64,000 bases of DNA from Winogradskyella psychrotolerans. Lineage in GTDB: Bacteria; Bacteroidota; Bacteroidia; Flavobacteriales; Flavobacteriaceae. The DNA lies in NCBI RefSeq assembly GCF_018860545.1, contig NZ_JAHKPN010000026.1, positions 62,001-126,000 of the forward strand, given 5' to 3'. This document shows, piece after piece, positions 43,661-53,137 of the stretch. The translations under genes and the position numbers were made by a program. Position 1 is the first letter of the stretch, and each line of letters opens with the position of its first letter. Below the pieces are notes generated by a model. The model did no database searches and was not told where the DNA came from. It was given only the letters and a program-made list of their open reading frames with translations.

Positions 43661-44002
43661 ATGTCACAATATTATAAATTACATCGTGTTCGAGAAATGG
43701 CTGATAACGACGAAGATTTTGTCTCAGCTATAGCAGCAGCTTTTATAGAAGAAGTTCCAGAAGATGCTGAACGTTTAAGAACAGGGGTACCAGCTAAGGA
43801 TTATAAAGAAGTCTACCAAGCGGCTCACAAAATGAAACCTACCATCGATTTATTTGAACTTGGAGTTTTAGATACGTTGATTGAAGTTCAAGATTGGGGA
43901 AAGTTTGAGCAGACCGACAAAAATGTCGATGAACAACTTATAACCGTATTAACTGCGGTAGATAATGCCGTTAATGAAATTAAAGCCGATTTTGGACTTT
44001 AA
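43661..44002 (+). CDS. Orphan HPt domain phosphotransfer protein
   Basis: The 113-residue protein is an all-helical HPt domain with the phosphorylatable His56 in YQAAHKMKPT; the neighbouring Lys and Pro fit the HxxKG/P pattern. It lacks a kinase or receiver domain. Its start codon directly follows the FAH stop, and cinA begins 12 nt after its own stop. It could relay phosphate from the receiver of the hybrid kinase at 39791-42013, which lacks an HPt, to another regulator. This pairing is inference. Confidence 0.85.
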   Translation: MSQYYKLHRVREMADNDEDFVSAIAAAFIEEVPEDAERLRTGVPAKDYKEVYQAAHKMKPTIDLFELGVLDTLIEVQDWGKFEQTDKNVDEQLITVLTAVDNAVNEIKADFGL

Positions 44003-44014
44003 ACGATTTTAGAA

Positions 44015-45262
44015 ATGCAAGCAGAAATTATTACCATTGGAGATGAAATTCTCATTGGTCAAATTGTAGATACAAATTCTGCATTTTTAGGTAAGGAATT
44101 TAATAAATTCGGAATTTCAATTTATCAGATTACATCAGTACAAGATGAAAAATCGCATATTCTGAAAGCCCTTAAAGAAGCTGAAGAGAATGCTGATATC
44201 ATCATTGTAACAGGTGGTTTAGGACCAACTAAAGATGATATTACTAAGCATACCATTTGCGAATACTTTAACGATACCTTAGTGGAAGACAAAGCTGTTT
44301 TGGCAAATGTGGAGCAGATTTTTTCTAAATATAGTTCGGCTCCACTTTTAGAAGTTAACAAACAACAAGCTTTAGTACCCTCTAAGTGTAAGGTGTTAAT
44401 GAACCATAATGGTACAGCACCAGGTATGTGGTTAGAGAAAAACGGAAAAGTGTTTGTGTCACTTCCAGGTGTACCTTACGAAATGAAGGCCTTAATCACC
44501 GAGCAAGTCATTCCACAATTACGAACAAAATTTAAGTTTCCTTATATAATGCACAAAACGATTCTAACTTATGGTTTAGGAGAAAGTGCATTAGCAGAGC
44601 GTATTGAAAATTGGGAAAACAATTTACCGGATTTTATAAAACTAGCGTATTTGCCAAGTTTAGGTCGTGTACGTTTACGATTGTCAGGGAAAGCTGAAGA
44701 TAAATCTGTTGTAGAAAATGAAATACTGAAGCAAGTGGATGTATTGCTAACTCAAATTGAAGATGTATTTGTTGGTTATGAAGAAGATGAATCTATTGAA
44801 GCTGTAATAGGTAAGCGTTTAACTGAAATGAATAAGACCATTGCCGTAGCAGAAAGTTGTACAGGTGGAAGAATTGCTGAATCATTTACAGCGCATGCCG
44901 GATCCTCTGCGTATTTTAAGGGAAGCGTAGTCACTTATGCAACAGAATCTAAAATAAAAATTTTAAACGTTTCAGAAGACGCTATTAATGAACATTCTGT
45001 AGTGAGTAAGCAGGTGGCAGAAGCCATGGCAGAAAATGTAAGGCTACTATTTGATAGTGATTATGCTATCAGTACAACAGGTAACGCTGGTCCATCAAAA
45101 GGAGATTCAGATGAAGCGGTTGGAACCGTATGGATTGCTATTGCTACAAAAGACGAGGTATATTCTGAAGTTTTTAACTTTGGAAACCTTCGCGAGAAAG
45201 TTATTGGAAGAGCCACAAACAAAGCTTTTGAAATGCTTCAAAAATATTTTTTGAAAAAGTAG
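44015..45262 (+). CDS. cinA: CinA family protein (competence/damage-inducible protein CinA)
   Basis: At 415 residues this has both domains of full-length CinA: an N-terminal MoCF_biosynth-like domain (AEIITIGDEILIGQIVDTNS, VTGGLGPTKDDITKHT, LPGVPYEM) and a C-terminal CinA/PncC domain from about 255 (VAESCTGGRIAESFTAHAGSS, STTGNAGPSKG). The C-terminal domain is a nicotinamide-nucleotide amidase in characterised members, and the N-terminal domain an ADP-ribose pyrophosphatase in some. Last gene of the exonuclease-FAH-HPt-cinA cluster, followed by the rpmB promoter. Confidence 0.95.
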   Translation: MQAEIITIGDEILIGQIVDTNSAFLGKEFNKFGISIYQITSVQDEKSHILKALKEAEENADIIIVTGGLGPTKDDITKHTICEYFNDTLVEDKAVLANVEQIFSKYSSAPLLEVNKQQALVPSKCKVLMNHNGTAPGMWLEKNGKVFVSLPGVPYEMKALITEQVIPQLRTKFKFPYIMHKTILTYGLGESALAERIENWENNLPDFIKLAYLPSLGRVRLRLSGKAEDKSVVENEILKQVDVLLTQIEDVFVGYEEDESIEAVIGKRLTEMNKTIAVAESCTGGRIAESFTAHAGSSAYFKGSVVTYATESKIKILNVSEDAINEHSVVSKQVAEAMAENVRLLFDSDYAISTTGNAGPSKGDSDEAVGTVWIAIATKDEVYSEVFNFGNLREKVIGRATNKAFEMLQKYFLKK

Positions 45263-45271
45263 AGTTTTATA

Positions 45272-45302
45272 TTTGCTGAAACGTAAAGTTTTATTAAATT
45301 TG
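45272..45302 (+). promoter_or_regulatory. Bacteroidota-type promoter of the rpmB operon
   Basis: TTTG (45272-45275), 19-nt spacer, TAAATTTG (45295-45302) fits the TTTG / TAnnTTTG consensus exactly. Transcription would start near 45308, giving a leader of about 115 nt before rpmB. Confidence 0.75.
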
Positions 45303-45423
45303 CACCCTGTTTAAAATATCCATGTTCGGATTTTAAATTCTTATTGTCACTTTACTAGAGGTTTTCCTTTAAAAACAATATGAGTTAGCAGAAAATTAAT
45401 TATAGACCTAAAGAAAGAAAACA

Positions 45424-45660
45424 ATGTCAAGAGTTTGTGAACTTACTGGGAAAAAAGCGATGGTTGGAAACAATGTTTCACACGCAATGAATAAAACGAA
45501 ACGCAAGTTTGATGCAAACTTGATTAAAAAACGTTTTTACATTCCTGAAGAAGATAAGTGGGTAACATTAAAAGTTTCTACATCAGCATTAAAGACTATC
45601 AATAAAATTGGTATCGAAGCGATGTTAAAAGAAGCTAGAGCAAAAGGATTTTACAAATAA
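45424..45660 (+). CDS. rpmB: 50S ribosomal protein L28
   Basis: The 78-residue protein matches bacterial L28 (SRVCELTGKKAMVGNNVSHA at the start, ending FYK). First gene of the L28-L33-DUF4295 operon. A good promoter lies upstream, with a leader of about 115 nt that may carry control elements. Confidence 0.97.
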   Translation: MSRVCELTGKKAMVGNNVSHAMNKTKRKFDANLIKKRFYIPEEDKWVTLKVSTSALKTINKIGIEAMLKEARAKGFYK

Positions 45661-45687
45661 TAGCGTTTACGCTTAAGTCAATTTACA

Positions 45688-45870
45688 ATGGCAAAAAGAG
45701 GAAATAGAATACAGGTAATCTTAGAGTGCACAGAGCATAAAACTTCTGGTCAACCAGGAACATCAAGATACATTACGACAAAAAATAAGAAGAATACGCC
45801 AGACCGTATGGAGATTAAGAAATTTAATCCTATCCTTAAGCGTATGACAGTTCATAAAGAGATAAAATAA
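45688..45870 (+). CDS. rpmG: 50S ribosomal protein L33
   Basis: A 60-residue L33: [18 protein letters not shown], then [20 protein letters not shown]. Only one cysteine is left of the usual CxxC pairs, so this is a zinc-free (C-minus) form. It starts 27 nt after rpmB. The zinc-free type matters because no zinc is released or bound by this copy. Confidence 0.96.
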   Translation: MAKRGNRIQVILECTEHKTSGQPGTSRYITTKNKKNTPDRMEIKKFNPILKRMTVHKEIK

Positions 45871-45876
45871 GAAAAC

Positions 45877-46029
45877 ATGGCAAAGAAATCAGTAGCATCT
45901 TTACAGACAGGATCGAAGCGTTTGACAAAAGCGATAAAAATGGTAAAATCACCAAAAACTGGAGCTTACATGTTCGTAGAATCAGTAATGGCACCAGAAT
46001 TTGTCAATGACTTTTTAAACAAGAAATAA
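45877..46029 (+). CDS. DUF4295 family protein (small ribosome-cluster protein)
   Basis: A 50-residue basic protein starting MAKKSVASLQTGSKRLTKAI and ending VNDFLNKK, coded 6 nt after rpmG. DUF4295 proteins occur in Bacteroidota next to L28 and L33. The basic composition and position suggest ribosome association, though the function is not established. A terminator follows 25 nt after the stop. Confidence 0.88.
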   Translation: MAKKSVASLQTGSKRLTKAIKMVKSPKTGAYMFVESVMAPEFVNDFLNKK

Positions 46030-46054
46030 ACTACAGTTTATATGTAGATTAACT

Positions 46055-46085
46055 AAACTGCTTTCATTTGAAAGCAGTTTTTTTA
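46055..46085 (+). terminator. Hairpin terminator after ribosomal cluster
   Basis: Stem AAACTGCTTTC (46055-46065) and GAAAGCAGTTT (46070-46080) with a 4-nt ATTT loop and a run of T. It ends the rpmB operon, so ftsY needs its own promoter in the following 140 bp. Confidence 0.88.
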
Positions 46086-46223
46086 TGTTTATATTTGAAT
46101 GCATCTGCCATCTTAGCAGTAAATTACTATGGGCAAGGTTGTTGCTTTCAATTATTAATATTATAAATTAAGACAGAAAAGAACTTTAAAAGCTTTTCAA
46201 CCTTAAACGTTTAAACTAAAGAA

Positions 46224-47198
46224 ATGAGTTTTTTTAAAAAAATATTCTCGTCCGAAAAGAAAGAAACCTTAGATAAAGGCTTAGAGAAATCTAAATCTTC
46301 TTTTTTCAATAAATTAAATAAAGCCGTAGCCGGAAAATCTAAAGTAGATGATGATGTTTTAGATAATCTTGAAGAAATTTTAGTAACTAGTGATGTTGGC
46401 GTGAATACCACATTAAAAGTGATTACGCGTATTGAAGAACGTGTAGCTAAAGATAAATATTTAGGCACTTCTGAGTTAAATAAGATTCTAAGAGAGGAAA
46501 TAGCTGCGTTATTGTCCGAAACAAAATCTGGAGAAGAAACAGAATACACTATTCCTGAATTACCTAAACAAGTTGATGGTTCTAAAACTCCATATGTTCT
46601 AATGGTCGTTGGAGTCAACGGTGTTGGTAAAACTACAACTATTGGGAAATTGGCGTATCAGTTTAAAAAGAAAGGTTTAAAGGTGGTTCTTGGTGCTGCT
46701 GATACGTTTAGAGCAGCCGCTATAGATCAGTTACAAGTTTGGGCAGATCGTGTAGATGTTCCTATGATACGTCAAGAAATGGGGTCGGATCCTGCGTCTG
46801 TGGCTTTTGATGCCTTGCAATCTGGAGTAAATCAAGATGCAGATGTTATTATTATTGATACTGCAGGTCGTTTGCACAATAAGGTGAACTTAATGAACGA
46901 GTTGACTAAAGTAAAACGTGTGATGCAAAAAGTAGTGGGAGATGCACCTCATGATGTACTTTTAGTACTTGATGGTTCTACTGGGCAAAATGCTTTTGAA
47001 CAAGCCAAACAATTCACCGCAGCTACCGAAGTCACGTCGTTAGCCGTCACCAAATTAGACGGTACAGCAAAAGGAGGAGTGGTTATTGGTATTAGTGATC
47101 AGTTTCAAATTCCTGTAAAATATATTGGAGTAGGAGAAGGTATTGAAGATTTACAAGTCTTTAATAAATATGAATTTGTAGATTCTTTCTTCAAATAA
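46224..47198 (+). CDS. ftsY: Signal recognition particle receptor FtsY
   Basis: A 324-residue SRP GTPase: acidic/basic N-terminal helix region (1-45), NG domain with P-loop GVNGVGKTT (130-138), DTFRAAAIDQL, DTAGRLHN and TKLDGTAKGG. It docks ribosome-SRP complexes at the inner membrane. The short N-terminal A region is normal for Bacteroidota. An antisense frame at 46211-46618 is a shadow. Confidence 0.97.
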   Translation: MSFFKKIFSSEKKETLDKGLEKSKSSFFNKLNKAVAGKSKVDDDVLDNLEEILVTSDVGVNTTLKVITRIEERVAKDKYLGTSELNKILREEIAALLSETKSGEETEYTIPELPKQVDGSKTPYVLMVVGVNGVGKTTTIGKLAYQFKKKGLKVVLGAADTFRAAAIDQLQVWADRVDVPMIRQEMGSDPASVAFDALQSGVNQDADVIIIDTAGRLHNKVNLMNELTKVKRVMQKVVGDAPHDVLLVLDGSTGQNAFEQAKQFTAATEVTSLAVTKLDGTAKGGVVIGISDQFQIPVKYIGVGEGIEDLQVFNKYEFVDSFFK

Positions 47199-47240
47199 GC
47201 ACTATTTTTTTTGATGGATTTATAATATGAACTGAGTCGG

Positions 47241-49424
47241 TTATCGTTTTAATGTAAAGTGACCAGCATAACTTCTACCATCTTCTCTAGTCACAAGAAA
47301 CCAATAATCAGAAGTTGGTAATTTGTTACCATTATAAGTCCCATCCCAATGTGAATTATAATTCATTAATTTTAATAGTTTCCCATACCTATCAAATATT
47401 TGGATAGTCATATTGGGTTCTAAGTAGGAATTGTCAATGAACCAAGTGTCATGATTGCCATCATTGTTTGGAGTGAAATATTTAGGATAATTTAAGAGAT
47501 AGACCACTTCTTGGGTAATTCCACAGCCGTTTTTGTCTCTTACATACACGGTATATTCACCAGGACTTAAGCCTGAAAAAGTATTGTTGTCTTGATAACT
47601 TATGTCATCTATAGAATATTCGTAATTCCCCAAGCTACTATCCGATAAGTAAACCGTAATACTATTATTAGAATCTGACCAATCTTTAATAGCGATACTA
47701 GAAATACTCGCGTTGTTAGATAGTATAACTTCAAACTCCTTGGTTGTTGAACAGTTGTAAGTGACGTGATTCTCTGTTACAGTGACGTCATATAGACCTA
47801 AATTTTCACTAGTAATATTTATAGATCGCGTTGTTTCTCCTGTAGACCATAAATAAGTATCAAAACCATATCCGGCATCTATGGTGGTGTAGTTCTCATT
47901 TTCACATATACCGATATAATCATCAATAAGTATAATAGGTGTTTCTTCTAGGGTTATGATGATTTCAGCAGTTTGGAAACATTGATCAGGTGAGTCTATT
48001 CGTGCATAAATCGCGATGGTTTCTGAGCTCCAATTGTAATTTTCAGGGGTTGAAATCCTCTGTTCGTCGGTGTCATTTTCCGCATCAGATAGGTTTAAAT
48101 AATAACTAAAAATACAATCTTCACAATCCACTATATTAGGCTCAAACACGGTTAAATCTATAGTTTCTTCTAAATCATTATCAGTGTCACAAATGGAAGC
48201 TTCAATAGCGTTTATGATGAGGCTTGGTGAATTTATAGTGGCCAATACAGCAAAGCGCTCATCACTTTCGCAGCCATTACTAGTGGCTTGAGCGCCATAA
48301 TATATGGTGCCATCAATTAAAGCAGTGGTAGTGTCTATTACATTTCCATTGATAGCAGAGTCATACCAAATTGCAGTTGCACTGACTTCAATATCGTTTA
48401 CCGTCGGTTGTTGGGTTGTACAGAAAAACTGTTCAGAATCTCCCGTTAATGGGTCTGGAGTTTCAAGAATTTCTATGGTATATTCATCTGAAGTGATCCG
48501 ACAGGAAAGTGAGTTTATATTTGTTCCATTTGCAACGGCTAATCGATATAAAAAGGTGCCAGATTGCCCTGTATTTGTAAATATGTAATCTGGAGTAGTT
48601 TCACCGATAATATCTATCCAACTTGTGCCTGAATCATCGGAATATTGCCATTGATATTGAGGATCTGAATATCCAGAAGAAACAACGGATTGAAACGTGT
48701 AACTTACATTTTCACCTTCGCAAATATCTAAACTTATACTTGTTTCGTTTTCAATGGCGCTTGTAATGGTTGGTCCGCATGGTTTAAAGGCAATATCATC
48801 TAAAGCGATGTCATTTCCAGGATGTGCACTAGGAGCAGAATTTAATATGGTTATTATGACTTCCGTTTCTGCTTCTAATGTAAAGAAGAAGCCGTATTGC
48901 TGCCATATACCAGAAGATGATTGTGCAATATCTCCTGTATTATAAGAACCTAAAATATTTCCAGAGGTGTCACTAATTCTAAACGTTACATCCGGATGGT
49001 ATTCATCCGTACCTACCGAAGGATTCATTAAATTGATTAACCAAGCAGAAAATTCAAAAGTAGTATTTGCACAAAGTCCGGTTACTGTTTTTGTATAAAA
49101 TACTCCTTCGTTTGCTAAAACGGCACTGTTTATCACCATCATATGGCCATTGGTGTCTCCTGTATGGTCTGAAGTAACATGCCATGCGTTCCCTTTTAAA
49201 CCACTTGTAGTATTTGCAATGGTGTATTCACCTTCGTCTAATTCACCAGAACCACTATATGTAAAGGCTGTAATATCAGAACCCAATGCACTTCCTCGGG
49301 CTGTGCCTGATCCAAAATCAATAGAGACTACGGGATCACCTAAATTACCTTCGCATAATTGGGCATAAGTTTGAAGTGAGTAACAAAAAAGAATTATAAG
49401 TAGAAGTTGATATTTTATTTGCAA
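47241..49424 (-). CDS. T9SS type B sorting-domain protein (gliding motility-associated C-terminal domain)
   Basis: The 727-residue protein has a signal peptide (about 1-22, LQTYAQ), an N-terminal beta domain (about 24-215: VVSIDFGSGTARGSALG, then a lectin/CUB-like PGNDIALDDIAF), Ig-like segments (about 225-650), and a C-terminal T9SS type B domain (about 645-727) with YFTPNNDGNHDTWFIDN, IQIFDRYGKLL and SDYWFLVTREDGRSYAGHFTLKR. It is exported by T9SS and retained at or released from the surface by PorU-independent type B sorting. The ligand is unknown. Single gene between ftsY and the serine hydrolases. Confidence 0.9.
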   Translation of the reverse strand: MQIKYQLLLIILFCYSLQTYAQLCEGNLGDPVVSIDFGSGTARGSALGSDITAFTYSGSGELDEGEYTIANTTSGLKGNAWHVTSDHTGDTNGHMMVINSAVLANEGVFYTKTVTGLCANTTFEFSAWLINLMNPSVGTDEYHPDVTFRISDTSGNILGSYNTGDIAQSSSGIWQQYGFFFTLEAETEVIITILNSAPSAHPGNDIALDDIAFKPCGPTITSAIENETSISLDICEGENVSYTFQSVVSSGYSDPQYQWQYSDDSGTSWIDIIGETTPDYIFTNTGQSGTFLYRLAVANGTNINSLSCRITSDEYTIEILETPDPLTGDSEQFFCTTQQPTVNDIEVSATAIWYDSAINGNVIDTTTALIDGTIYYGAQATSNGCESDERFAVLATINSPSLIINAIEASICDTDNDLEETIDLTVFEPNIVDCEDCIFSYYLNLSDAENDTDEQRISTPENYNWSSETIAIYARIDSPDQCFQTAEIIITLEETPIILIDDYIGICENENYTTIDAGYGFDTYLWSTGETTRSINITSENLGLYDVTVTENHVTYNCSTTKEFEVILSNNASISSIAIKDWSDSNNSITVYLSDSSLGNYEYSIDDISYQDNNTFSGLSPGEYTVYVRDKNGCGITQEVVYLLNYPKYFTPNNDGNHDTWFIDNSYLEPNMTIQIFDRYGKLLKLMNYNSHWDGTYNGNKLPTSDYWFLVTREDGRSYAGHFTLKR

Positions 49425-49544
49425 ATCGATATGTATTAAAGCGTCTATCTAATGAGTTGTTAACTTTTAGATGTCATCTTTACATAAAACTTGCGCTATG
49501 GCCTCATATTAAATCAATTTTTAAGTGTGAGCCGGTTTTAACAG

Positions 49545-50618
49545 TTAATCAATCAATGCATTAATTTTTATCCAAAGTTCATTATCAAAATCAGAAAGTG
49601 CAAAATTATCATCGTCTGCAGATTGTCCCATTCTAATAATTACTAATTTTTGACTAGGTACCACATAGATTTTTTGATCATTTTTACCTAAAGCGGCAAA
49701 CATATCATTTGGAGCATCAGGAATAAGAGTTCCAGGGAATTCAATTTGCGTTTGTGGGAGATGGTAACTAGATTTTCCATTGAGCCACCATAAATAGCCA
49801 TACGCTAAATTCACATCCTGAGATGTATTTGTCGCAGCAGATATATAATTTTCACTAACAATTTGTTCATCTTCCCATTTACCATTGGCATAGGTTAGTA
49901 AACCAAATCTAGCCATGCTTCTCGTGTCACTAAAATAAACACTTAAGCCTAAAAGATCCACCCAGTTACCAGTCATACCTATTTTGTCTCTAAGATTGGT
50001 ATTAAAATAATCGTCCCAAGTGGTATTGCTAGATGCTGCTACTACATCTTGTAATTTTACATATACATTATGATAGGCCCAACGGCTGCCTGCATCTGCC
50101 ACATATTGTAAATTGCTAGGAGACACATCATCGCCTAACGTGTCATCTAATCCAGAGGTCATAGATAATAAATGTTTGCAAGTGATTAAGTTTTCTTTTT
50201 CCAGTGAAGCATTAGTCCAACCCGTACCCAAATAATCTGAGACTTTGTTTTCTATATTCAGTAGGCCATTGTCTTCTGCAATTCCTGTAGTGGCTGTGGT
50301 TAATGTTTTCCCGGCACTTGCCCAATACCAAGATGTTGAGTTGGTATGATTGTTAAAATAATGTTCTTCAACTATTTTACCATTATGAAGAATCATAAAG
50401 CTTTTTGAGTTTTTTTCTTCTAAGAAATCTAACAAAGGTTGTAATTGGTCTTCATTCCAATTTAATTCTGAAATTGATGTGGTTTCCCAAATATCAGAAT
50501 TTATAGGAGGAAAATAAATACTTTCGTCTGGCGTCGTATTTGTACTATCATCATTTGAAGAACACGAAAGACATAAAAATAGACTCAAAAAAATAAATAG
50601 AAGGTAGATTGATTTCAT
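49545..50618 (-). CDS. Serine hydrolase lipoprotein (beta-lactamase / NylB-like), copy 1
   Basis: The 357-residue protein carries a lipobox (FLCLSC, Cys19) and the beta-lactamase-family motifs SAGK (101-104; Ser101 nucleophile, Lys104 base), YHN in WAYHNVYVKL, and a late GKNDQKIYVVPS segment. The fold resembles 6-aminohexanoate-dimer hydrolases and class C esterases. It is clearly a paralogue of the gene immediately upstream (50621-51712), with only 2 bp between, and both share SxxK, WWLNGK and DDA/PDAP stretches. The substrate is unknown. Confidence 0.88.
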   Translation of the reverse strand: MKSIYLLFIFLSLFLCLSCSSNDDSTNTTPDESIYFPPINSDIWETTSISELNWNEDQLQPLLDFLEEKNSKSFMILHNGKIVEEHYFNNHTNSTSWYWASAGKTLTTATTGIAEDNGLLNIENKVSDYLGTGWTNASLEKENLITCKHLLSMTSGLDDTLGDDVSPSNLQYVADAGSRWAYHNVYVKLQDVVAASSNTTWDDYFNTNLRDKIGMTGNWVDLLGLSVYFSDTRSMARFGLLTYANGKWEDEQIVSENYISAATNTSQDVNLAYGYLWWLNGKSSYHLPQTQIEFPGTLIPDAPNDMFAALGKNDQKIYVVPSQKLVIIRMGQSADDDNFALSDFDNELWIKINALID

Positions 50619-50620
50619 AG

Positions 50621-51712
50621 TTAATTAGTTAAAGCATTAATTTTTATCCATAATTCATTGTCAAAAGTACTTGGTCCAAAAGTTTCCTCTCCTGCATCAT
50701 CTCCCATTCTTATTACTACAAGGTTTTCACTTGGTACCACATATACTTTTTGATCACTTTTACCTAAGCCAGCTACCAAATCGAGAGGTGCATCTGGTAT
50801 GAGATAACCTGAATAGTTGTCTTCATATTGTGGAAGTTTAAAACCATCTTTTCCATTAAGCCACCACAAATAACCATAAGATTTGTTAAGATCCTGTGAG
50901 GTATTAGTCATAGCATTAAGATACTCGGTATCTCCTAAAATGGTGATATCATCCCAAACACCATTATTAAGGCTAAGTAAGCCAAAACGTGCCATACTTC
51001 TGGCAGTACTGAAAAATAATTTATAACAACCAACCTGAAACCAACTTCCTTGCATACCAATTTTGGTTTTAACGTTTTCATCAAAATAGTCGTTAAATGA
51101 TTCTCCCGTAGCACCTTCAATAATTTCAAAATTTAATTCGTAGGTGGCATTGTGGTAATACCAAAAAGTATTAGGTTCATTTAAATACAATAAATCAGTA
51201 GGTTCTGTACAAGAAATATTAGGGACATTATAGTCCAAACCTGTAGTTAATGTTAAGTGGTGCCAAACGTTTATATTAGCTTCTTGTTCTGGAGTAAGAC
51301 TAGACCAGCCCTCTCCTAAATAGTCTTTAGAAGGGTTATTAATATCCAAAAAACCTTCTTCTTGAGCAATACCAATAGTGTATGCGGTCAACGTTTTTCC
51401 TGCAGAATTCCAGGTGTGATTATCAGCTGCAGAAAAATCATTAGCATACCATTCAACTGCAATTTTTCCGTTTTTTAAAATGATAAAAGCATCTGAGTTT
51501 TGTGCTTCTACAAAATTTAAAAGCGGATTTAGAGCAGATTCATTCCAGTTTAAATCACTAATAGTTGAAATTTCCCAGTCATCAGATCCTATAGGTGGAA
51601 AATATAAATCTTCATTTTGAGGATCTTGTTCATCTGAGGAATCGGTATCACTAGAACATGATAATACTAAAAAAATACAGGCAAAGATGAATGCATATTT
51701 AGTATATTCCAT
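50621..51712 (-). CDS. Serine hydrolase lipoprotein (beta-lactamase / NylB-like), copy 2
   Basis: Paralogue of the preceding gene, about 363 residues from the start at 51712 (MEYTKYAFIFACIFLVLSC, Cys19). The open frame reaches 51778, but the extra 22 residues would overlap the promoter region and precede no signal peptide, so the later start is chosen. Motifs: SAGK (103-106), YHN in WYYHNATYEL, KDGFKLPQYE, LGKSDQKVYVVPSENLVVIRMG. The pair arose by tandem duplication. It is divergent from rimO, with 80 bp between the start codons. Confidence 0.87.
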   Translation of the reverse strand: MEYTKYAFIFACIFLVLSCSSDTDSSDEQDPQNEDLYFPPIGSDDWEISTISDLNWNESALNPLLNFVEAQNSDAFIILKNGKIAVEWYANDFSAADNHTWNSAGKTLTAYTIGIAQEEGFLDINNPSKDYLGEGWSSLTPEQEANINVWHHLTLTTGLDYNVPNISCTEPTDLLYLNEPNTFWYYHNATYELNFEIIEGATGESFNDYFDENVKTKIGMQGSWFQVGCYKLFFSTARSMARFGLLSLNNGVWDDITILGDTEYLNAMTNTSQDLNKSYGYLWWLNGKDGFKLPQYEDNYSGYLIPDAPLDLVAGLGKSDQKVYVVPSENLVVIRMGDDAGEETFGPSTFDNELWIKINALTN

Positions 51713-51766
51713 AAGATAGGTTTTGTATTTAGACTTGTAAATATATAAAAGGTTTAAATTACATTG

Positions 51767-51774
51767 TATCTTTG
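51767..51774 (+). promoter_or_regulatory. -7 promoter element for rimO
   Basis: TATCTTTG matches TAnnTTTG and lies 18 nt before the rimO start codon. No TTG at the proper distance is visible, so only the -7 part is supported. Confidence 0.4.
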
Positions 51775-51792
51775 CCAACTGATTTATAACAT

Positions 51793-53106
51793 ATGCGTAC
51801 TAAAACTCTTAAGAAAAATAGAATCAACGTCATTACACTAGGCTGTAGTAAAAATGTTTACGATAGCGAAGTGTTAATGGGACAACTAAAAGCTAGCGGA
51901 AAGGACGTGGTCCATGAACAAGAAGGGAACGTGGTAGTGATTAATACATGTGGTTTTATTAATAATGCCAAAGAAGAAAGTGTGAATACCATTTTGGAAT
52001 ACATGCAAAAGAAAGAAGATGGTGAAGTCGATAAAGTCTTTGTAACAGGTTGCTTAAGCGAGCGTTATAAGCCAGACTTACAGAAGGAAATTCCTAATGT
52101 AGATCAGTATTTTGGAACCACTGAGTTACCGGGTTTATTAAAAGCCTTAGGCGCAGATTATAAGCATGAGCTTATAGGTGAACGCCTAACAACAACTCCA
52201 AAGAATTATGCGTATTTAAAGATTGCTGAAGGTTGTGACCGACCATGTAGTTTTTGTGCGATTCCAATAATGCGCGGAAAACACAAAAGTACTCCGATTG
52301 AAAACTTAGTGACTGAGGCTGAAAAATTGGCGGCTAGTGGAGTTAAAGAATTAATTCTTATAGCACAAGATTTAACCTACTACGGTTTAGACATATATAA
52401 AAAGCGAAATCTTGCTGAGTTGCTAGAAAACTTAGTAAAAGTTGAAGGTATTGAGTGGATTCGTTTACATTATGCTTTCCCAACAGGTTTCCCGATGGAT
52501 GTTTTAGATGTAATGAATCGCGAACCAAAGGTTTGTAATTATTTAGATATTCCGTTACAGCATATTTCAGACGACTTATTAAAATCGATGCGCCGTGGGA
52601 CTACAAAAGAAAAAACGACTAAATTGATTCATAAATTTAGAGCGATTGTTGCAGATATGACGATTAGAACAACGCTTATTGTTGGTTATCCAGGTGAAAC
52701 AGAAGCACATTTTGAAGAACTAAAACAATGGGTTTCTGATATGCGTTTTGAACGTTTAGGGTGTTTTACCTATTCTCATGAGGAAAATACACATGCCTAC
52801 AATTTAGAAGACGATGTGCCAGAAGATATAAAGATGCAACGTGCGAATGACATTATGGAAATTCAATCGCAGATTTCTTGGGAATTGAATCAAGCTAAAA
52901 TAGGGCAGGAGTTTAAAGTGGTTATCGATAGAAAAGAAGGCAACTATTTTGTAGGACGAACAGAATTTGATTCTCCAGATGTTGATAACGAAGTGTTGAT
53001 TGATGCGACAAAAACGTATTTAAAAACAGGTGAATTTGCAACTATTAAAGTAACTGAAGCCGAAGATTTTGATCTTTATGGTGAAGTGATTCCAAACGGA
53101 TTGTAG
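51793..53106 (+). CDS. rimO: Ribosomal protein S12 methylthiotransferase RimO
   Basis: The 437-residue protein has the RimO/MiaB layout: UPF0004 domain with cysteines at 18, 53 and 87 for one iron-sulfur cluster, radical-SAM domain with CxxxCxxC at 148, 152 and 155 (GCDRPCSFCAIP), and a C-terminal TRAM domain (about 370-437). It adds a methylthio group to Asp88 of ribosomal protein S12. The AEGCDRPCSFCAIPIMRG run and FPTGFPMDV favour RimO over MiaB. Convergent with the aldo/keto reductase gene. Confidence 0.97.
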   Translation: MRTKTLKKNRINVITLGCSKNVYDSEVLMGQLKASGKDVVHEQEGNVVVINTCGFINNAKEESVNTILEYMQKKEDGEVDKVFVTGCLSERYKPDLQKEIPNVDQYFGTTELPGLLKALGADYKHELIGERLTTTPKNYAYLKIAEGCDRPCSFCAIPIMRGKHKSTPIENLVTEAEKLAASGVKELILIAQDLTYYGLDIYKKRNLAELLENLVKVEGIEWIRLHYAFPTGFPMDVLDVMNREPKVCNYLDIPLQHISDDLLKSMRRGTTKEKTTKLIHKFRAIVADMTIRTTLIVGYPGETEAHFEELKQWVSDMRFERLGCFTYSHEENTHAYNLEDDVPEDIKMQRANDIMEIQSQISWELNQAKIGQEFKVVIDRKEGNYFVGRTEFDSPDVDNEVLIDATKTYLKTGEFATIKVTEAEDFDLYGEVIPNGL

Positions 53107-53137
53107 CAGTATTTTTTAGTATCATAGCTTAATCTTA

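Noticed and set aside
46211..46618. 135-codon minus-strand frame
   Set aside because: Antisense to ftsY; no independent support.
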